Shown: piece by piece, positions 23,165-34,490 of the stretch
Layout of the letters: every line of letters begins with the position of its first letter
Numbering within the stretch: the first letter of the stretch is position 1
NCBI GenBank assembly: GCA_034401795.1
Contig: CM067369.1
Span: 92,246,579-92,310,578, forward strand
Origin: Chaetoderma sp. LZ-2023a
Taxonomy: Eukaryota; Mollusca; Caudofoveata; Chaetodermatida; Chaetodermatidae
DNA length: 64,000 bases
Direction: 5' to 3'
Notes under the pieces: model-generated
The model's database searches: none
The model's input: only the letters and a program-made list of their open reading frames with translations
What the model was told of the DNA's origin: nothing
Translations under genes and position numbers: made by a program

Positions 23165-23508
23165 CTGATCCCTGCACTCTCTGAACCTCACTTTCCAGAA
23201 AACTAACAGGTAAGCTGTGGAATATTTTGAAACTAATTTGACTGGGTGCCGTTGCTGCCTAGACCTAACGCATCTACACCTATGGCAGCAACAGCGCTCA
23301 GTCAAATTAGTTTCAAACGATTTAACAGCATGTATATTAATTAATACAGACATACAATTCGTACAACGTGTCGGACTGACAACCTGGCGAACTATTAAGA
23401 TGGACCAAATCGAGTCATTCAGGACGTAATTGATTATGACGTCGGCCTCAGGTCACGTAGTTGATTATGACGTCATATGATTGATGGATAAACTGGATTC
23501 CACCATTG
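23165..23508 (+). mobile_element. MITE-A copy, sense, left end truncated
   Basis: Begins inside the GATC-rich segment, keeps AACAGGTAAGCTGTGG and has an 18-bp insertion in the hairpin loop (CCTAGACCTAACGCATCT). Ends at GGATTCCACCATT. Confidence 0.85.
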
Positions 23509-24955
23509 GTATTTAACACCCATAGCAAGTCTTGACCCCTTGTCTATAGACGCATTGGCTGGCCATCCATTAGTGCAGGATATATCGCTATATAGGTGAG
23601 GGCAATGTCGGGCACCTCTAAGCATAGCTCCAACCTGTCAGCTGTAACTTGATTAAAGGACGGGAAAAGGGAAATAACAAATGATGTTTATTGGTAATTT
23701 CATACAATATTAAATAAACTACCATCGGTAAAAGTGAAAATGAATCAGGATTATTTGTGAAAAAGCATTTACTAAATCTAGTAGCGTTTAATTTGGAACC
23801 AATTAGTGACGTAGCCGGTGCTTCGCACTCCCCGGTGTGCTAACTGAATAGCAAACGTGAATCTAGTTTCGTAAGCGGTTATGAATAATATTATCTATAG
23901 GCGCCGATGTAGGCGCCGATGTAGAGAGATTAATTCGCTACTGTTAATTCACTATTGGTTCTTTTGGAAATATTATATTTGAAAGTCACTGTTTCTGGTG
24001 GAAGCAACGTGTTTCGGTCAAAATGATTTTAAAATACACTGCTGGTTTCCAAGGTCGCAACATGATGCCTACTGAATATTTTGAAATTCGTATAACTGAA
24101 TATAGATCCTGTCTCTGAAACCATCGGCTTTCAGTCCAATTATTTTAAGATTGGACAGTATTTTACCTGTAGGAAGTAGTGGCTAGTCAGCTTAACGTGA
24201 ATATAAGTGGGATTATAAGACCGGCTGCTACAGTTGATTATTATTTATTCACTCGGCGTATGCAATGGTTCCCGCCAGAGTGACATAAATGGTATTTATT
24301 TGCTTTTATCAAATTATTCCGATTTATTTCTGATTTTACTGGTGGCTATAGGTTGATTATTATTTAAATCTATCATTCAAGAGCATGTGTTAGTTCCCTA
24401 TTCCCATATATTGTGATAGCAACCACACACACACACACACACACACCCCACCCCCGGTGTCAAAAGTTCGGCTCAAAAGCTTCTGACAACGTACACGAAG
24501 CTAACGTATCTACCTCTTTTTACCATTGTTGCTGATTTTGTAGATAGTTTGTGTGATGCTTATCCACTCCTACGTATAATAATCCCATGCCTCTTATCTC
24601 GGTCCCTGCTGCTATATGTTTGGTAAACTTCAGCTGTACCTTCATCCCAGTGTCCTACTAATATAGGCTAAATAATATTGGTAAATTCAAATTCTTGAAA
24701 AAAACTGACGATAGTGACTGATTTTTTAAAATAATTTTATAAATTGATAGGGTTTGCATATTTTTACACGTTGTTACCTTTTCATATTTGGTAGATAGAT
24801 ACATTTCGCTGATTATTGTCGTCTATGTCTTTGGGATAAAGATGACCATTCTTTGCGCGTGAGTAACGACGCGACCTGACCTATAGGTTTTTTGGAGTTT
24901 CTTTTTGTTGAATATATAATACCAACAATGGGGAAATGATGTATTGGTCGGTCAA
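23509..24955. other. Intronic DNA with a short (AC)n tract
   Basis: About 24425-24450 is (CA)n followed by CCCCACCCCC. A duplicated GGCGCCGATGTA lies near 23900. No gene seen. Confidence 0.5.
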
Positions 24956-25341
24956 AGGATGAATCCAGTTTTAGCTATGTCCAGCCCATTCCTAGCTAAG
25001 CTCCGCCCACGCGTTGCCTGTGTTGGCATCCATCGAACCATGAACACACTGAATCTCAATTTCCAGAAAACTATACAGGTAAGCTGTTGAATATTATGAA
25101 ACTAATTTGACTTAGTGCTGTTACTGCCCATGGCAGCAACAGGGCTTAGTCAAGTTAGTTAACAAATATTCAACAGAATGTTTATTAAATAGTAAAGACA
25201 TACAATTCGTACAATTTGACGGACTAAAGCGTCTACGACGGACTTAATTACGTCATTCATGACGTAATTGATTATGACGTCAGACTACATGTGACGTAGT
25301 CGATTATGACGTCATACTATTTATCGATAGATTCATCCATT
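24956..25341 (+). mobile_element. MITE-A copy, sense (GGATGAATCC termini)
   Basis: Termini are the variant GGATGAATCCAGTTTTAGCT and GATTCATCCATT. Contains TATACAGGTAAGCTG, a hairpin with diverged inner stem (AGTGCTGTTACTGCCCATGG) and two perfect TGACGTCA sites. Ends 373 bp before the TM5 exon. Confidence 0.9.
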
Positions 25342-25713
25342 ACACCCACTCGTGTTTCACTCCTCCTGGTCTTTACCTAATATATCATATTGAAACAATT
25401 TGAGAGCAATATAATTACATCCTATATCATTCAGACGCTGAGAAATCGCATCGATTACCTTCTGTATTTCATGACAGCCATCTAAAATAACTTCCAGTGA
25501 GCGCCATGGCCCGACTATCAATCGGTAATCTGACACACGCAACCTATGTCCATAACAATTTCTGTGTCACCCCTATGCTTCATGACTAACCCCCCCCCCT
25601 CCCCTCAACCCACCACCATCCCGACCCATGCCCCATCATGATCCTGGATCCACCTGACATTCTATCACCCTCATACATATAGTATATATTATTCGTCATT
25701 TTTGTCATTGCAG

Positions 25714-25831
25714 GCCTACCAGATATACCAAATGATAACGTTCTATTTCGTGCCACTCTTGGTAATGTCAGTCTGCTACGCACAGATCAGCATCGCATTG
25801 TGGATTAATGCCATACCCGGACACGCTGAAG
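25714..25831 (+). CDS. Orexin/allatotropin receptor-like GPCR, exon encoding TM5
   Basis: This 118-bp exon lies between the acceptor TTTGTCATTGCAG and the donor AAG|GTAAAG (written GAAG|GTAAAG). It reads in phase 0 from the previous exon and ends in phase 1. The 39 complete codons start AYQIYQMITFYFVPLLVMSV, matching TM5 with its conserved proline (P14) and the CY pair at 21-22. IALWINAIPGHAE then enters ICL3, where orexin receptors have a LW...IPG motif at the same place. Splitting the receptor here agrees with the exon structure I recall for vertebrate orexin receptor genes. Confidence 0.94.
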
Positions 25832-25842
25832 GTAAAGCTAGT

Positions 25843-25984
25843 GTAACGACACTATTCTCCACATATCAAGAGTAACACCGGGTGGGGTCTGGGGCGTGGT
25901 GTGGTGGGGTTGATGGTGGTGGGATTGGCTATGGCTACAGCTCTGCTACACTTCAGGATGAGTACGATGATACGACAGTAATAA
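25843..25984. repeat. Segment duplicated at 28491-28590
   Basis: Shares GTAAC(G/A)AC(A/G)CTATTC at the start and ATGATACGACAGTAATAA at the end with the downstream copy, in the same orientation. It begins 12 bp into the intron, just past the TM5 donor. Confidence 0.7.
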
Positions 25985-26310
25985 TGGACCATTCCATTTT
26001 ATCCGTCCAACATATGACGTCATAATCAACTACGTGACGTCTATGATGACGTCATAATCACGTGAGGTGTATGACGACGTCATAATCAATCTCAGCATGA
26101 ATGAGTAGATTTAGTCCGTCTTGAACGCTGAACCCTTTGGACTTGAGAGGCCAAAATATCAGGGTTTATATAAATATTATGTTGAGTATTTTGAAAATAA
26201 TTTGACTGGATGCTGTTGCTGCCTGTCAAATTAGTTTCAAATACTCAGCAGCTTATCGGTATTATTGTTTTAAAATTGAGATTCTGTGAAGTCAAGGTTC
26301 AAAGAGTTAA
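25983..26310 (-). mobile_element. MITE-A copy, antisense
   Basis: Starts AATGGACCATTCCATTTTAT, with three ACGTCATAATC motifs in 90 bp. The hairpin lacks its tip (GCTGTTGCTGCCTGTCAAAT). The left-end module is truncated by the next copy. Confidence 0.85.
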
Positions 26311-26430
26311 TAGTCCGACACGTTGTACGAATTATATGGCGTTACTATTTAATAAACATTCTATCGAATATTTTGAAACTAATTTGACTGGGCAGCAACA
26401 GCACACAGTCAAATTAATTTCTTACATATT
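26311..26430 (-). mobile_element. MITE-A core fragment, antisense
   Basis: GACACGTTGTACGAATTATA, ACTATTTAATAAACATTCTA and the hairpin with TGGGCAGCAACAGCACACAG. It follows directly on another antisense copy. Confidence 0.8.
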
Positions 26431-26434
26431 TACC

Positions 26435-26652
26435 TTAACCCTTTAGCCCTCATATCAGCCAAAACGGCTTCTGCAGTGGGCTTGAGAAATATCCATTTGC
26501 AGACCAAGAGATTATTTTTCAAAATTTACCACGGGAATGACTGGCTCGGTAACCGAGCCAGTAATTCCAGTGGTAAATTTTCAAAAACAGTCTTCTCTTC
26601 GTCTGCATATGGATATTTTCTAAGAGAAAAATTGAAATTTTATGGCTGAAAA
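26435..26652. mobile_element. MITE-B copy, right terminus lost
   Basis: TTAACCCTTTAGCCCTCATA, GGCTTCTGCAGTGG and the perfect core GGCTCGGTAACCGAGCC with about 30-bp arms (AAAATTTACCACGGGAATGA). The expected closing AAAGGGTTAA is absent. Confidence 0.88.
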
Positions 26653-26859
26653 TCGCTGCGACAATACGGTACCAACCTACAGAAGGACCTGCCCCCAGGT
26701 CCAATGTGTAACAAGAATATGATACAAAGAGAATAACACAATGAAATAAATGTCATGTCTCGATTCGAAACACATGACTATCTGAGATAAATATCATGAG
26801 TGAAGACTACCATGGTTACCATGACATATGTTAATAACGACTATACCGTACGTATCCTT

Positions 26860-28510
26860 AATTTCTTCAATAACACGGAATTTCTTTGATGTTTTAATCT
26901 TTTAACTTCCTCTTCCGACTCTACCCGACGCTGTGACAACCTCTATCTATCTTCTTTAACAATTTTGTTTTCTTCATCCAAATAGTCACGCTCATCCTGT
27001 AATAGGTCACATATCTCCTGCATTTTGTTCAATACATCTTTCCCACATTGACGTCATTACGCCGGGATTCCCCTAAATGAACCCTCGGAGCAAAACTGCT
27101 GGCTGGTAACGTCGCCAATAAGCAGCTGACCCGCCTTGAGTTACCATTGCACTAAAATACACCGCAATTTAAACCGTTCCTGTGATAAACTAAAATCACC
27201 ATATTATTTACGTCATACATCATTAGAAAGCGCATTCAATCGCTTAAACATTAAATCATTACTTTTTATATTTTTTTAAAATTTTCACTGGGTTAATATT
27301 TGAATTATACCTAGATTCATTAAATCAAGTGGACAATTGGGGCTATTTTAAAATCACAATAAACTGTATTAAATTTTACAAAAATATAAAAACGAATGGA
27401 GAAATGTATAGGAAATTGGCGTAGCTTTCCAATGATGTATGACTTCAATAATATTATGAAATTGGTTCTTGATATAAACTACTTAAAGTGCGTTGTATCT
27501 TATTACAATAATAAAGTAATGCTGGTTGAGCGTCGGCTATCCCCGTTAACAACCAGAAGTGGTATGTGCAATGCATTCTGGGAAGGTATTTCCCCAAAAT
27601 ATGCTAATGTGGGAAAGGTCTATTCTGCAATCAGACGCTCTCTGCTCTTCAATTATTATGATAGTATTAGTTGTGATACTCGTTGTCTGATCAATTTAAT
27701 GATTTAGTTTCATCACACTTGATCCTTAGACGTTCATTTTCTAAACCCATTTCACTAACGTCAGATTTCATTTTCTTATGTTCTTGCTTAAGGTCCCTTT
27801 TAATTTTTCACACTGACTACGCTGATTCTGAAGGCTATTTTCTCGATCTAATGCTGATTAAAAGTTCCGCCCTATGAGCAATTTTATCCTCTTCTATTCT
27901 CTTCATCACGGTACGTAATTTACCTTCTAACCGGAATTCTCTGTCCTTAGCACTGATTCCTACCTCAAGAGATGGCTGATTGGTGTGCTAAGCCATTGAA
28001 AGGGCTACAAGATCTAAAATTACTATTTGTATTAGCATTGTAAGCTTCACGCACTTATCTCTGATTTTGCATATTACAAGGGATTTGACTCCGGCTCCCA
28101 CTTTCCGAAACGAACGAAACATCTTTGGGCCTATTGACACACACACACGTAAAATGTCCGACATTGTGACAAGAGAAGCAGCGCACAAATCTTGCTGTAC
28201 AGTAAGATAAATGTTTGTGATTAAAAGATGTCCCACATCTGTAGCATTGTCTATGATGGTGTCGATGCTGGTGATTATGGATTCGTCTGCATACCCACGG
28301 TTGATGATGTTGCCGTGGTGACGGCCATGGCTGATGGTGAACTATGTTGTACTGGGGAAGGCTTGGTCTACTGACGCATCTTTGTGGTGACATGTATCTG
28401 CGACTCATTCTGGCACATCCTTTTGTTCTGCAATTCTGAAATACGGGATCGTCTTGTAGTCCTACGACTACACGTGGACTGCACCAATCTGTAACAACGC
28501 TATTCACCAC
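26860..28510 (-). pseudogene. Gag-like remnant: CCHC zinc knuckles plus coiled coil, split by an insertion
   Basis: The - strand frame 28055-28510 (151 codons) has two adjacent zinc knuckles: C89-x2-C92-xn-H98/H100-C104, and C111-x2-C114-x4-H119-x4-C124 (CFSCHNVGHFTCVC). Downstream, 27680-27960 reads KDREFRLEGKLRTVMKRIEE and KMKSDVSEMGLENERLRI. After element E (27037-27640), 26860-27036 reads MQEICDLLQDERDYLDEENK and a charged heptad-like stretch. All are Glu/Lys/Leu-rich coiled coil. Stops and frameshifts separate the blocks. Paired knuckles suggest a retrotransposon gag/nucleocapsid relic (nucleic-acid binding); a host zinc-knuckle gene is the alternative. It lies antisense in a GPCR intron. 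Confidence 0.65.
27037..27640. mobile_element. Element E, copy inverted relative to 29319-29927
   Basis: ~600 bp, from CAATACATCTTTCCCACATT to AATGTGGGAAAGGTCTATT, so termini are inverted repeats around TTTCCCACATT. Interior landmarks are ACGCCGGGATTCCCCTA, GCTGGTAACGTCGCC, GTATGACTTCAATAATAT and GGAAGGTATTTCCCC. Non-coding. One end carries a TGACGTCA. Confidence 0.85.
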
Positions 28511-28590
28511 CTAGCAGGGGTATCAGGGGTATTAGCCGTGGCTCTGGCTCTATTACACTTCAGCTGAGTATGATGATACGACAGTAATAA
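28491..28590. repeat. Downstream copy of the 25843-25984 segment
   Basis: About 100 bp matching the sequence just after the TM5 exon, with a ~40-bp G-rich stretch missing. Direct orientation. Confidence 0.7.
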
Positions 28591-28980
28591 TTGATGATGG
28601 CACCACTCAATAAACAAATTCGCTTCTTCAAATGGCAACAACTGCTTCACTAAATTCAAACCTAGTGACTGATGAATTTACTAAACTTTGAAATAAACTA
28701 AACTGGCTACCTATATACTCTATCAATCTACTATCAATCTCGGTCTGTCTGTCTATCTCACAATCATTTTCTGCCTTAGGCAGCAACAACTTTCATTCAA
28801 ACTATTTAAGAAACAACCAGCAGTGTTAAAACCATGTTTGTGGGAATTCAGCATGAGAAGGGCTATCACAGTTTGTAATTAATAATTTGTACATTTATGC
28901 CCATTTATTGAGATAGCTAGACTTTGGTGTACTGAAATGTAACCAGCTTGCTTTGTTTTATGCTACTATAGAGAGAGAGT

Positions 28981-29327
28981 ACCTACCAACTGACCAAGCA
29001 GAGCGTGATTTGCAAACAAATGACCAAGCAGAGTGTCAGTTGCAATCAACTGACCAACCGGAACGTCATATGCAACCAATTGACCAAGCGGAATATCATT
29101 TGCAACCAACTGACCAAGATAAGCGTCATTTTCAGCAAACTGACCACGCAAAGCGTCATTTGTACTGACTGACCACGAAAAGTGTCATTTGCAAACAACC
29201 GACTAAGCCGGGCGTCATTTGCAGCCCAACGGACCAAGAAGAGCATCATTTGCAACAAACTGACCAAGCAGAATGTCATGTGCAGCCAACTGACTAAACA
29301 GAGCGTCATTTGCAACCAATAGACCTT
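28981..29327. repeat. 30-bp tandem repeat, about 11 units
   Basis: The unit is close to TGACCAAGCAGAGCGTCATT followed by TGCAACCAAC. Thirty bases is ten codons, so both strands stay open for about six units (TDQAERHLQP on +, a GQLVANDVPL-like decapeptide on -). Unit drift includes frameshifting indels after 29170. One further unit lies beyond element E (29928-29950) and inverted units occur at about 30015-30085. Confidence 0.92.
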
Positions 29328-29927
29328 TCCCACATTAGCGTATTTGGGAAAATACATTCCCGGAATGCATTGCACATACCGCTTCCGGCTGGTAACCGCG
29401 ATAGCCGACGCTCAAACAGCATTACTTTACTATGGGAATCAGATACAGTGCACTTTAGGCAGTGCATATGAAAAACTATATTCATAATATTTTTGAAGTC
29501 ATACAACATTGGAAAGCTAAGCCAATTTTCTACACATTTCTGTATTAGTTTTTATATTTTTATAAAATTTAATGCAGTTGATTACACTTTTAAGATATCC
29601 CCTATTGTCCACTTGATTTAATGAATCTAAGTCGAATGGTGTATTTTATATACGCCAATAACTCAGTGAACACGCTACAAAAATATAAAGATAATGCATT
29701 AATGTTTAGGCAATTGAATGCGCTTTCTAATAATGTATGACTTCAATAATATATGGATTTTAGTTTATCATAGGAATGGTTTAGATTGCGGTGTATTTTA
29801 GTGCAAAAGTAATTCAACGCGGGTCAGCGGCTTGTTGGCGGCGTTACCAGCCAGCACTTTTGCTCTGAGCGTTGATATAGGGGAATCCCGGCGTAATGAC
29901 GTCAGTGTGGGAAATATGTATTGACCA
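29319..29927. mobile_element. Element E, second full copy
   Basis: Reverse orientation relative to 27037-27640: AATAGACCTTTCCCACATT, GGGAAAATACATTCCCGGAA, ACATTTCTGTATTAGTTTTT, GGCGGCGTTACCAGCC, GGGAATCCCGGCGTAATGAC and GTGGGAAATATGTATTG. It interrupts the 30-bp tandem array. Confidence 0.85.
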
Positions 29928-30678
29928 AACAGAACATTATCTGCCCGCCATGTCTCATCGCCACCCCCCCCCCCCACACACACACCTTTCCACCAATTCA
30001 CCGACAAATATAATTTTGATTGGTCTGTTGGATGCATATGACGTTCTGATTGGTAAATTTGATGTAAATGAACGATTCCTTACAATGTTATCATGCTTTG
30101 AGTTGCGTTTGGTAAATTAACCTATGAAACTTGGTCACGAGAGTTTCGCAAACTGAACTAATATCATGCAAATTGCAATAAAGGATTAAATTGAAAACAT
30201 CCCTAAGTCTGAATCCAATTTTGGCAGTTTTCCTATGACCGAAATTCAATATTTCAATCACTAATAGTAATTTTGAACTACTGAGACTTCTTAAGGATTC
30301 CAAAGTATAGTATTACATACGTATTTTTCCAAGCAATGAACATTGTTTACCTTCAATTCGAATTTATAGTAACGGTGATTAGGTATAGTAATATTGATTA
30401 GTTTATTAAGTGCACACGGCCTTGAATTGAAGACTGGACCCGTGGATTATAATCTGACACCAACTCCGCACTATGTATATCAACCGTCTCAACTCACTTA
30501 CTGAGATTCGAATTCTATTCTTAGTACACATTTGTTTCCTTAGCCAATTGTCTTGAAATTTCCCCTATGCAATCAATCCAGAAGCAGGCCGCCGGCTCAT
30601 GGACTGATTACATAGGGACGATTCTAGAATAAACCGCTCAATAAAGTCGTATAAACTCTTTTTACGGGCCATGCTATA
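29928..30678. other. Intronic DNA; residual tandem units then nothing recognised
   Basis: Begins with one sense unit and later inverted units of the 30-bp repeat, with a poly-C/(CA)n tract at about 29964-29988. From about 30090 on I see no feature. Confidence 0.5.
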
Positions 30679-30912
30679 TTAACACTTAAATTCCCAAGCT
30701 GGCCAAAAAATGGCTTTTGCAGTGATCTTGCGAAATGGCCATTTGCTTACCAATATGAAACTATTTTTGAAGATTTATCACTGGACTTACTGGATCAATA
30801 AACGAGCCAGTCAGCACAGTGATAAATTGTCATCAATATTTTCCTCTTGGTCTGCAAATGATAATTTCCAATTAAAAATATTGAGATTTTCTTGAACTAA
30901 CTTGAGGGTTAA
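30679..30912. mobile_element. MITE-B copy
   Basis: TTAACACTTAAATTCCCAAG to ACTTGAGGGTTAA. The core has decayed to TGGATCAATAAACGAGCCAG. The outer arms with GGCTTTTGCAGTGATCTTGC and CATTTGC/GCAAATG remain. Confidence 0.82.
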
Positions 30913-32397
30913 CGGATTAATAGGTGTATGCGTTGGCGGCGCGTGCTCCTCCGTACAGAAGTCGCCCTGGGTCAGGGTCGGTTTATGACAATAATGCCTT
31001 GGAGGGAGGGAACTAAACTGACAAGATTGGATACGGCTGACCAAACCTTTGCATCCACGCTAACATCTTGAACTGGAACCGAAGAGATAAATTGAATACA
31101 ATTTGTGCGCGTTCCAGACTAGCTATAATACCTAAACGAATTTAAACTCATTTCCTTTTGAATTGCTTTTTTTAAAGTAGTTAATTATGTTACATGTCAG
31201 CGATTTTGAAGACAGTTTACGCTGAGATTAACAACGCTTTTCAGTCACACTGGAATCAAGATAGATTCTAGCGGCACATCATGATAGATTTGCAACAAAG
31301 TTATGCCAATAAAATTCGTAGTGCACGAATCTATAAGAATATAAAAAAACCCGATGAAGGATTCCATAGGATTGCTGTTACAATAGTACGTATATCACAG
31401 CAGAAAAAAGTAGCTTCTGCATATACAGATGTTCCCTGATCGTGACGGATAGGGAACAAATATTTGGACAGACCAGCCCTCGAAATTCGCCACAGCAATC
31501 AGCAAAGCTGTGATATAAGCGGTGGTAAACGTAATTTGCCACAGCAAATATATGCAGTGGAAGGAAATTGCAGGCCTATCTACTTATATATGATTTTACC
31601 ATAGATACACGGTATCAAAATATTCAACAGTTTTCCCATTTATTTGCACGGAGATTGAGGTATGGGGAAGTTATCAGCGAAAGTGTGGCAAAATTATCCG
31701 AATTTCAAGGACTGGACAGACGTAGCATCATGGGTAAGCTATCGGGCCATAACTACCCAGCCTGGCACGCCTGTTCAAATATATGAGAGGCGGCGGGGCA
31801 GCGCGGAGAAGACTAGATTTGACATATAGTCACCCGTATGTTGATTCGTGGAAGAGGTTTTATGGAAATTGCTTCATGATGAATCAATTTCTTTCTTGTG
31901 TCCGGATCAATATACTACCAGATATTATAAATTATAGTTTACGGGAAATTAACTGCGAGGGAAACCGGATCAATACTTTCTTAGAACCACCCCAGGACAG
32001 ACAAACAAACTCAAACGGAATATACTTTCACTAGTATTCCTCATGCCCCTCCGTCATCGGGCGCATGATGGTGATTGATGTAATGAGATCGCTCGCTCGA
32101 AATACATAAAATCTACAGGAAGACGAGGGCTTGTTCTTGACCCCTTGGGCCGATTTTTCGGAACGCAATTTTCTTAATGGTCTCATATTTTCGGAAAGCA
32201 AGACGGGTGGACGATTAAAAGTCGGTTGAACACTGATGTAGATTTGTTGGCCGGTATCATTAGATAGCTTCGTACACATGTTGTACGGCTAGGGTGGAGA
32301 TCGATACGCGCTCATAAATCCGAATTAAGGTTTCGAACCAATTCTAGGTTGCTGAGTTTTTGCGGACAACATATTCCCATGGTTATATCTCCAGACC
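30913..32397. other. Intronic DNA without recognisable genes
   Basis: Several short open frames on either strand (for example 32031-32279 on -) show no family resemblance I can name. Confidence 0.45.
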
Positions 32398-32487
32398 TGC
32401 TAAATATTTTGAAAACAATGTGACTGAAAGTTGTTAGTGGCTAAGCCACCAACAACTTTCAGTCAAATTTGTTTCAAGTTATTCTTT
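32398..32487. mobile_element. Hairpin element related to the MITE-A core
   Basis: AAATATTTTGAAAACAATGT and GACTGAAAGTTGTTAGTGGC pair with the following complementary half around AAGCC. It shares the ATATTTTGAAA...TTTCAA stem logic of MITE-A but has a different inner stem. Confidence 0.7.
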
Positions 32488-32670
32488 ATTCTTTGAGTTT
32501 TGCTCATTGAAATTGTTGTCCTGTGGCTTGTATAAGGGAGATAGTTACGAGCAGAGCTAAATCAGTTGAGGGGCTACGCGATAGCTAGGTCATTATTACA
32601 TAATACCTTAGATGTTGTAGAAAGTGGTATAGTTATTTACGTAAACTTCGATTTCTACTTCTTCCAACAG

Positions 32671-32809
32671 GAAGGCAGACAACGGGTCATGGTAAGTCTA
32701 ACGTGGAGACACAACTTCAGGGACGGCGTAAAGCTGCCAAAATGTTGATAGCTGTCGTGATAATGTTCGCCGTCTGCTATCTACCAGTATACGTGCTTAA
32801 CATACTCAG
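32671..32809 (+). CDS. Orexin/allatotropin receptor-like GPCR, exon encoding ICL3 and TM6
   Basis: This 139-bp exon has the acceptor TTCTACTTCTTCCAACAG and ends CTCAG|GTATTT. It enters in phase 1 (completing a Gly codon) and leaves in phase 2. The translation has a polar ICL3 (RQTTGHGKSNVETQLQG), then RRKAAKMLIAVVIMFAVCYL and PVYVLNIL. Orexin/allatotropin receptors have a closely matching RRK(A/T)A(K/R)ML motif and the TM6 FAxCYxP in place of the usual CWxP. The donor (GTATTT) is weaker than the other four. Confidence 0.95.
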
Positions 32810-32850
32810 GTATTTAATCGATCTAACATATTGCCAATCAGGAAATAATC

Positions 32851-33237
32851 AATGGATGAATCCGGTCTGTCACTCAAGTATATGACGTCATAATCAATTA
32901 CGTCACATGTAGGCAGGCGCCACAATCATAATTGATAGAAATACCCTGTCATGAAGCTCGAATAGTCCATCAAGTGTACGAATTGTACGTCTTTGGTGGA
33001 TTTACTATTTAATAAACATTCTGTTGAATATTTTGAAACTAATTTGATTGAACCCTGTTGCTGCCTATGTACCCAGTTAAATTAGATTCAAAATATTCAA
33101 CAGCCTAGCTTACCTGTATATACTATATAGTTAGGACTACATTGATATTGGGATTCTGGGAATTCAAGGTTCGATCGATTCTAACACAGTCTGTGTGTGG
33201 GCGGATCTTAGGTAGAAATGGGCGGGGAATAGCTATT
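32851..33237 (-). mobile_element. MITE-A copy, antisense, 41 bp after the TM6 exon
   Basis: Variant terminus AATGGATGAATCCGGTCTGT. Contains TATATGACGTCATAATC, TTTAATAAACATTCTG (AATAAA on + strand), a diverged hairpin and GGGCGGGGAATAGCTA at the end. The closing TIR is lost. Confidence 0.87.
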
Positions 33238-33274
33238 ATTATGTTCGGTAGGATGTAAGCAACAGTCAGCTGCT

Positions 33275-33381
33275 CATTTAACTATTTCCACACGTGGTCT
33301 CTGCGGCCCCTCTGCAACTACAGGTGCAACACCTGCAGCTGCAGAGGGGCCGCACAGGCCAGGTGTGGAAATAGTTAAATG
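33275..33381. mobile_element. GC-rich hairpin, 52-bp arms
   Basis: CATTTAACTATTTCCACACG and GCGGCCCCTCTGC pair with GCAGAGGGGCCGC and GTGTGGAAATAGTTAAATG, with about 5 mismatches in 52. The loop is almost absent. It is much more GC-rich than its surroundings. Confidence 0.88.
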
Positions 33382-33589
33382 TGCACCTAAACACGGCACC
33401 AATAATGATGACGGGTATAGGGCGGTGTATAGGGCTGGTGGCGTGTACGCATGTCAGGTCCGGATTTATCCAATTCTCAACCTTCTGTAACCTGGATTGT
33501 AAAATAGACTAGCCGAATATTGGCAATGCCATCGAAGAACTACGTGTCTTTATAATCGTTATGTTTCTCAAATCCAGCTTTTAACACTT

Positions 33590-33724
33590 ACAGTTCCAAT
33601 ATTTCCATTTCAAAACAAATATACATGTAAGCGGTTTGATATTTTGAAATTAATTTCGCTTGAACTTTTTGCTGCCATGGGCGCCAATAGCTCCAAGTAA
33701 AAGTAATTTCAAAATATCCAACAT
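33590..33724 (+). mobile_element. MITE-A diverged fragment
   Basis: ACATGTAAGCGGTTTGATAT, TTTGCTGCCATGGGCGCCAA and AATTTCAAAATATCCAACA mark an old core fragment abutting a full copy. Confidence 0.65.
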
Positions 33725-34129
33725 AATGGACTTTTCCAGTTTTAGCTATGCCCTGCCCATCGCTAAGTTCCACCCATGCATCGCTCGTGATGGGATCTAC
33801 CAATCCCTGACCTCCCTGACTCAATTTTCAGAAAACTATACAGGGGAGCTGCTGAATATTTTGAAACTAATTTGACTGGCTGCTGTTGCTGGCTATGACA
33901 GGGCATAGCCTATGGCAGCAACAGCGCCCAGTCAAACTAGTTTCATAATTTTCGACAGGATGTTTATTAAACAGTTAAGACATACATTCGTACAGCGTGT
34001 CAGACTATTAAGCGTTTAAGACGGACTAAATCGTGCCATTCATGCTGTAGTTCATTATGACGTCATCCTATATGACACGTAATTGATTATGACACCATGT
34101 GATGGATGGATAAATTGGAAAGGTCCCTT
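33725..34129 (+). mobile_element. MITE-A copy, sense
   Basis: AATGGACTTTTCCAGTTTTA to TTGGAAAGGTCCCTTG. The hairpin loop is expanded by a ~20-bp insert (GGCTATGACAGGGCATAGCC) that forms its own small stem. One perfect TGACGTCA. Confidence 0.9.
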
Positions 34130-34490
34130 GTCCCTTACACCATAAAGGATTTGCCATCTATGGCCTGTCAGATTTCAAAGGATAAATGAAATAATCTTGG
34201 GTTGAGACAGATTGTTATATACACACACGTATGGGTGTTAATAATATTCTTTCTAAACAACCCTACCTCAACAAGGGAGATAATCTGAGATTAATATTAG
34301 AACTGGTTATGGTAAACGAATCTAAACTCCAAAAAGAACAATCAGTGATTGCAGACCCAGTTCCCTACCAGAGATCCGGGATTTGATACAGATCCGGATT
34401 CTATAATCATGTTCTGTGTCTGGATCCAGTCCACCGATGGGGAATCCTCAATTACAGGAACAATATATCTTGTTTGAGCCAAATCGGAAA

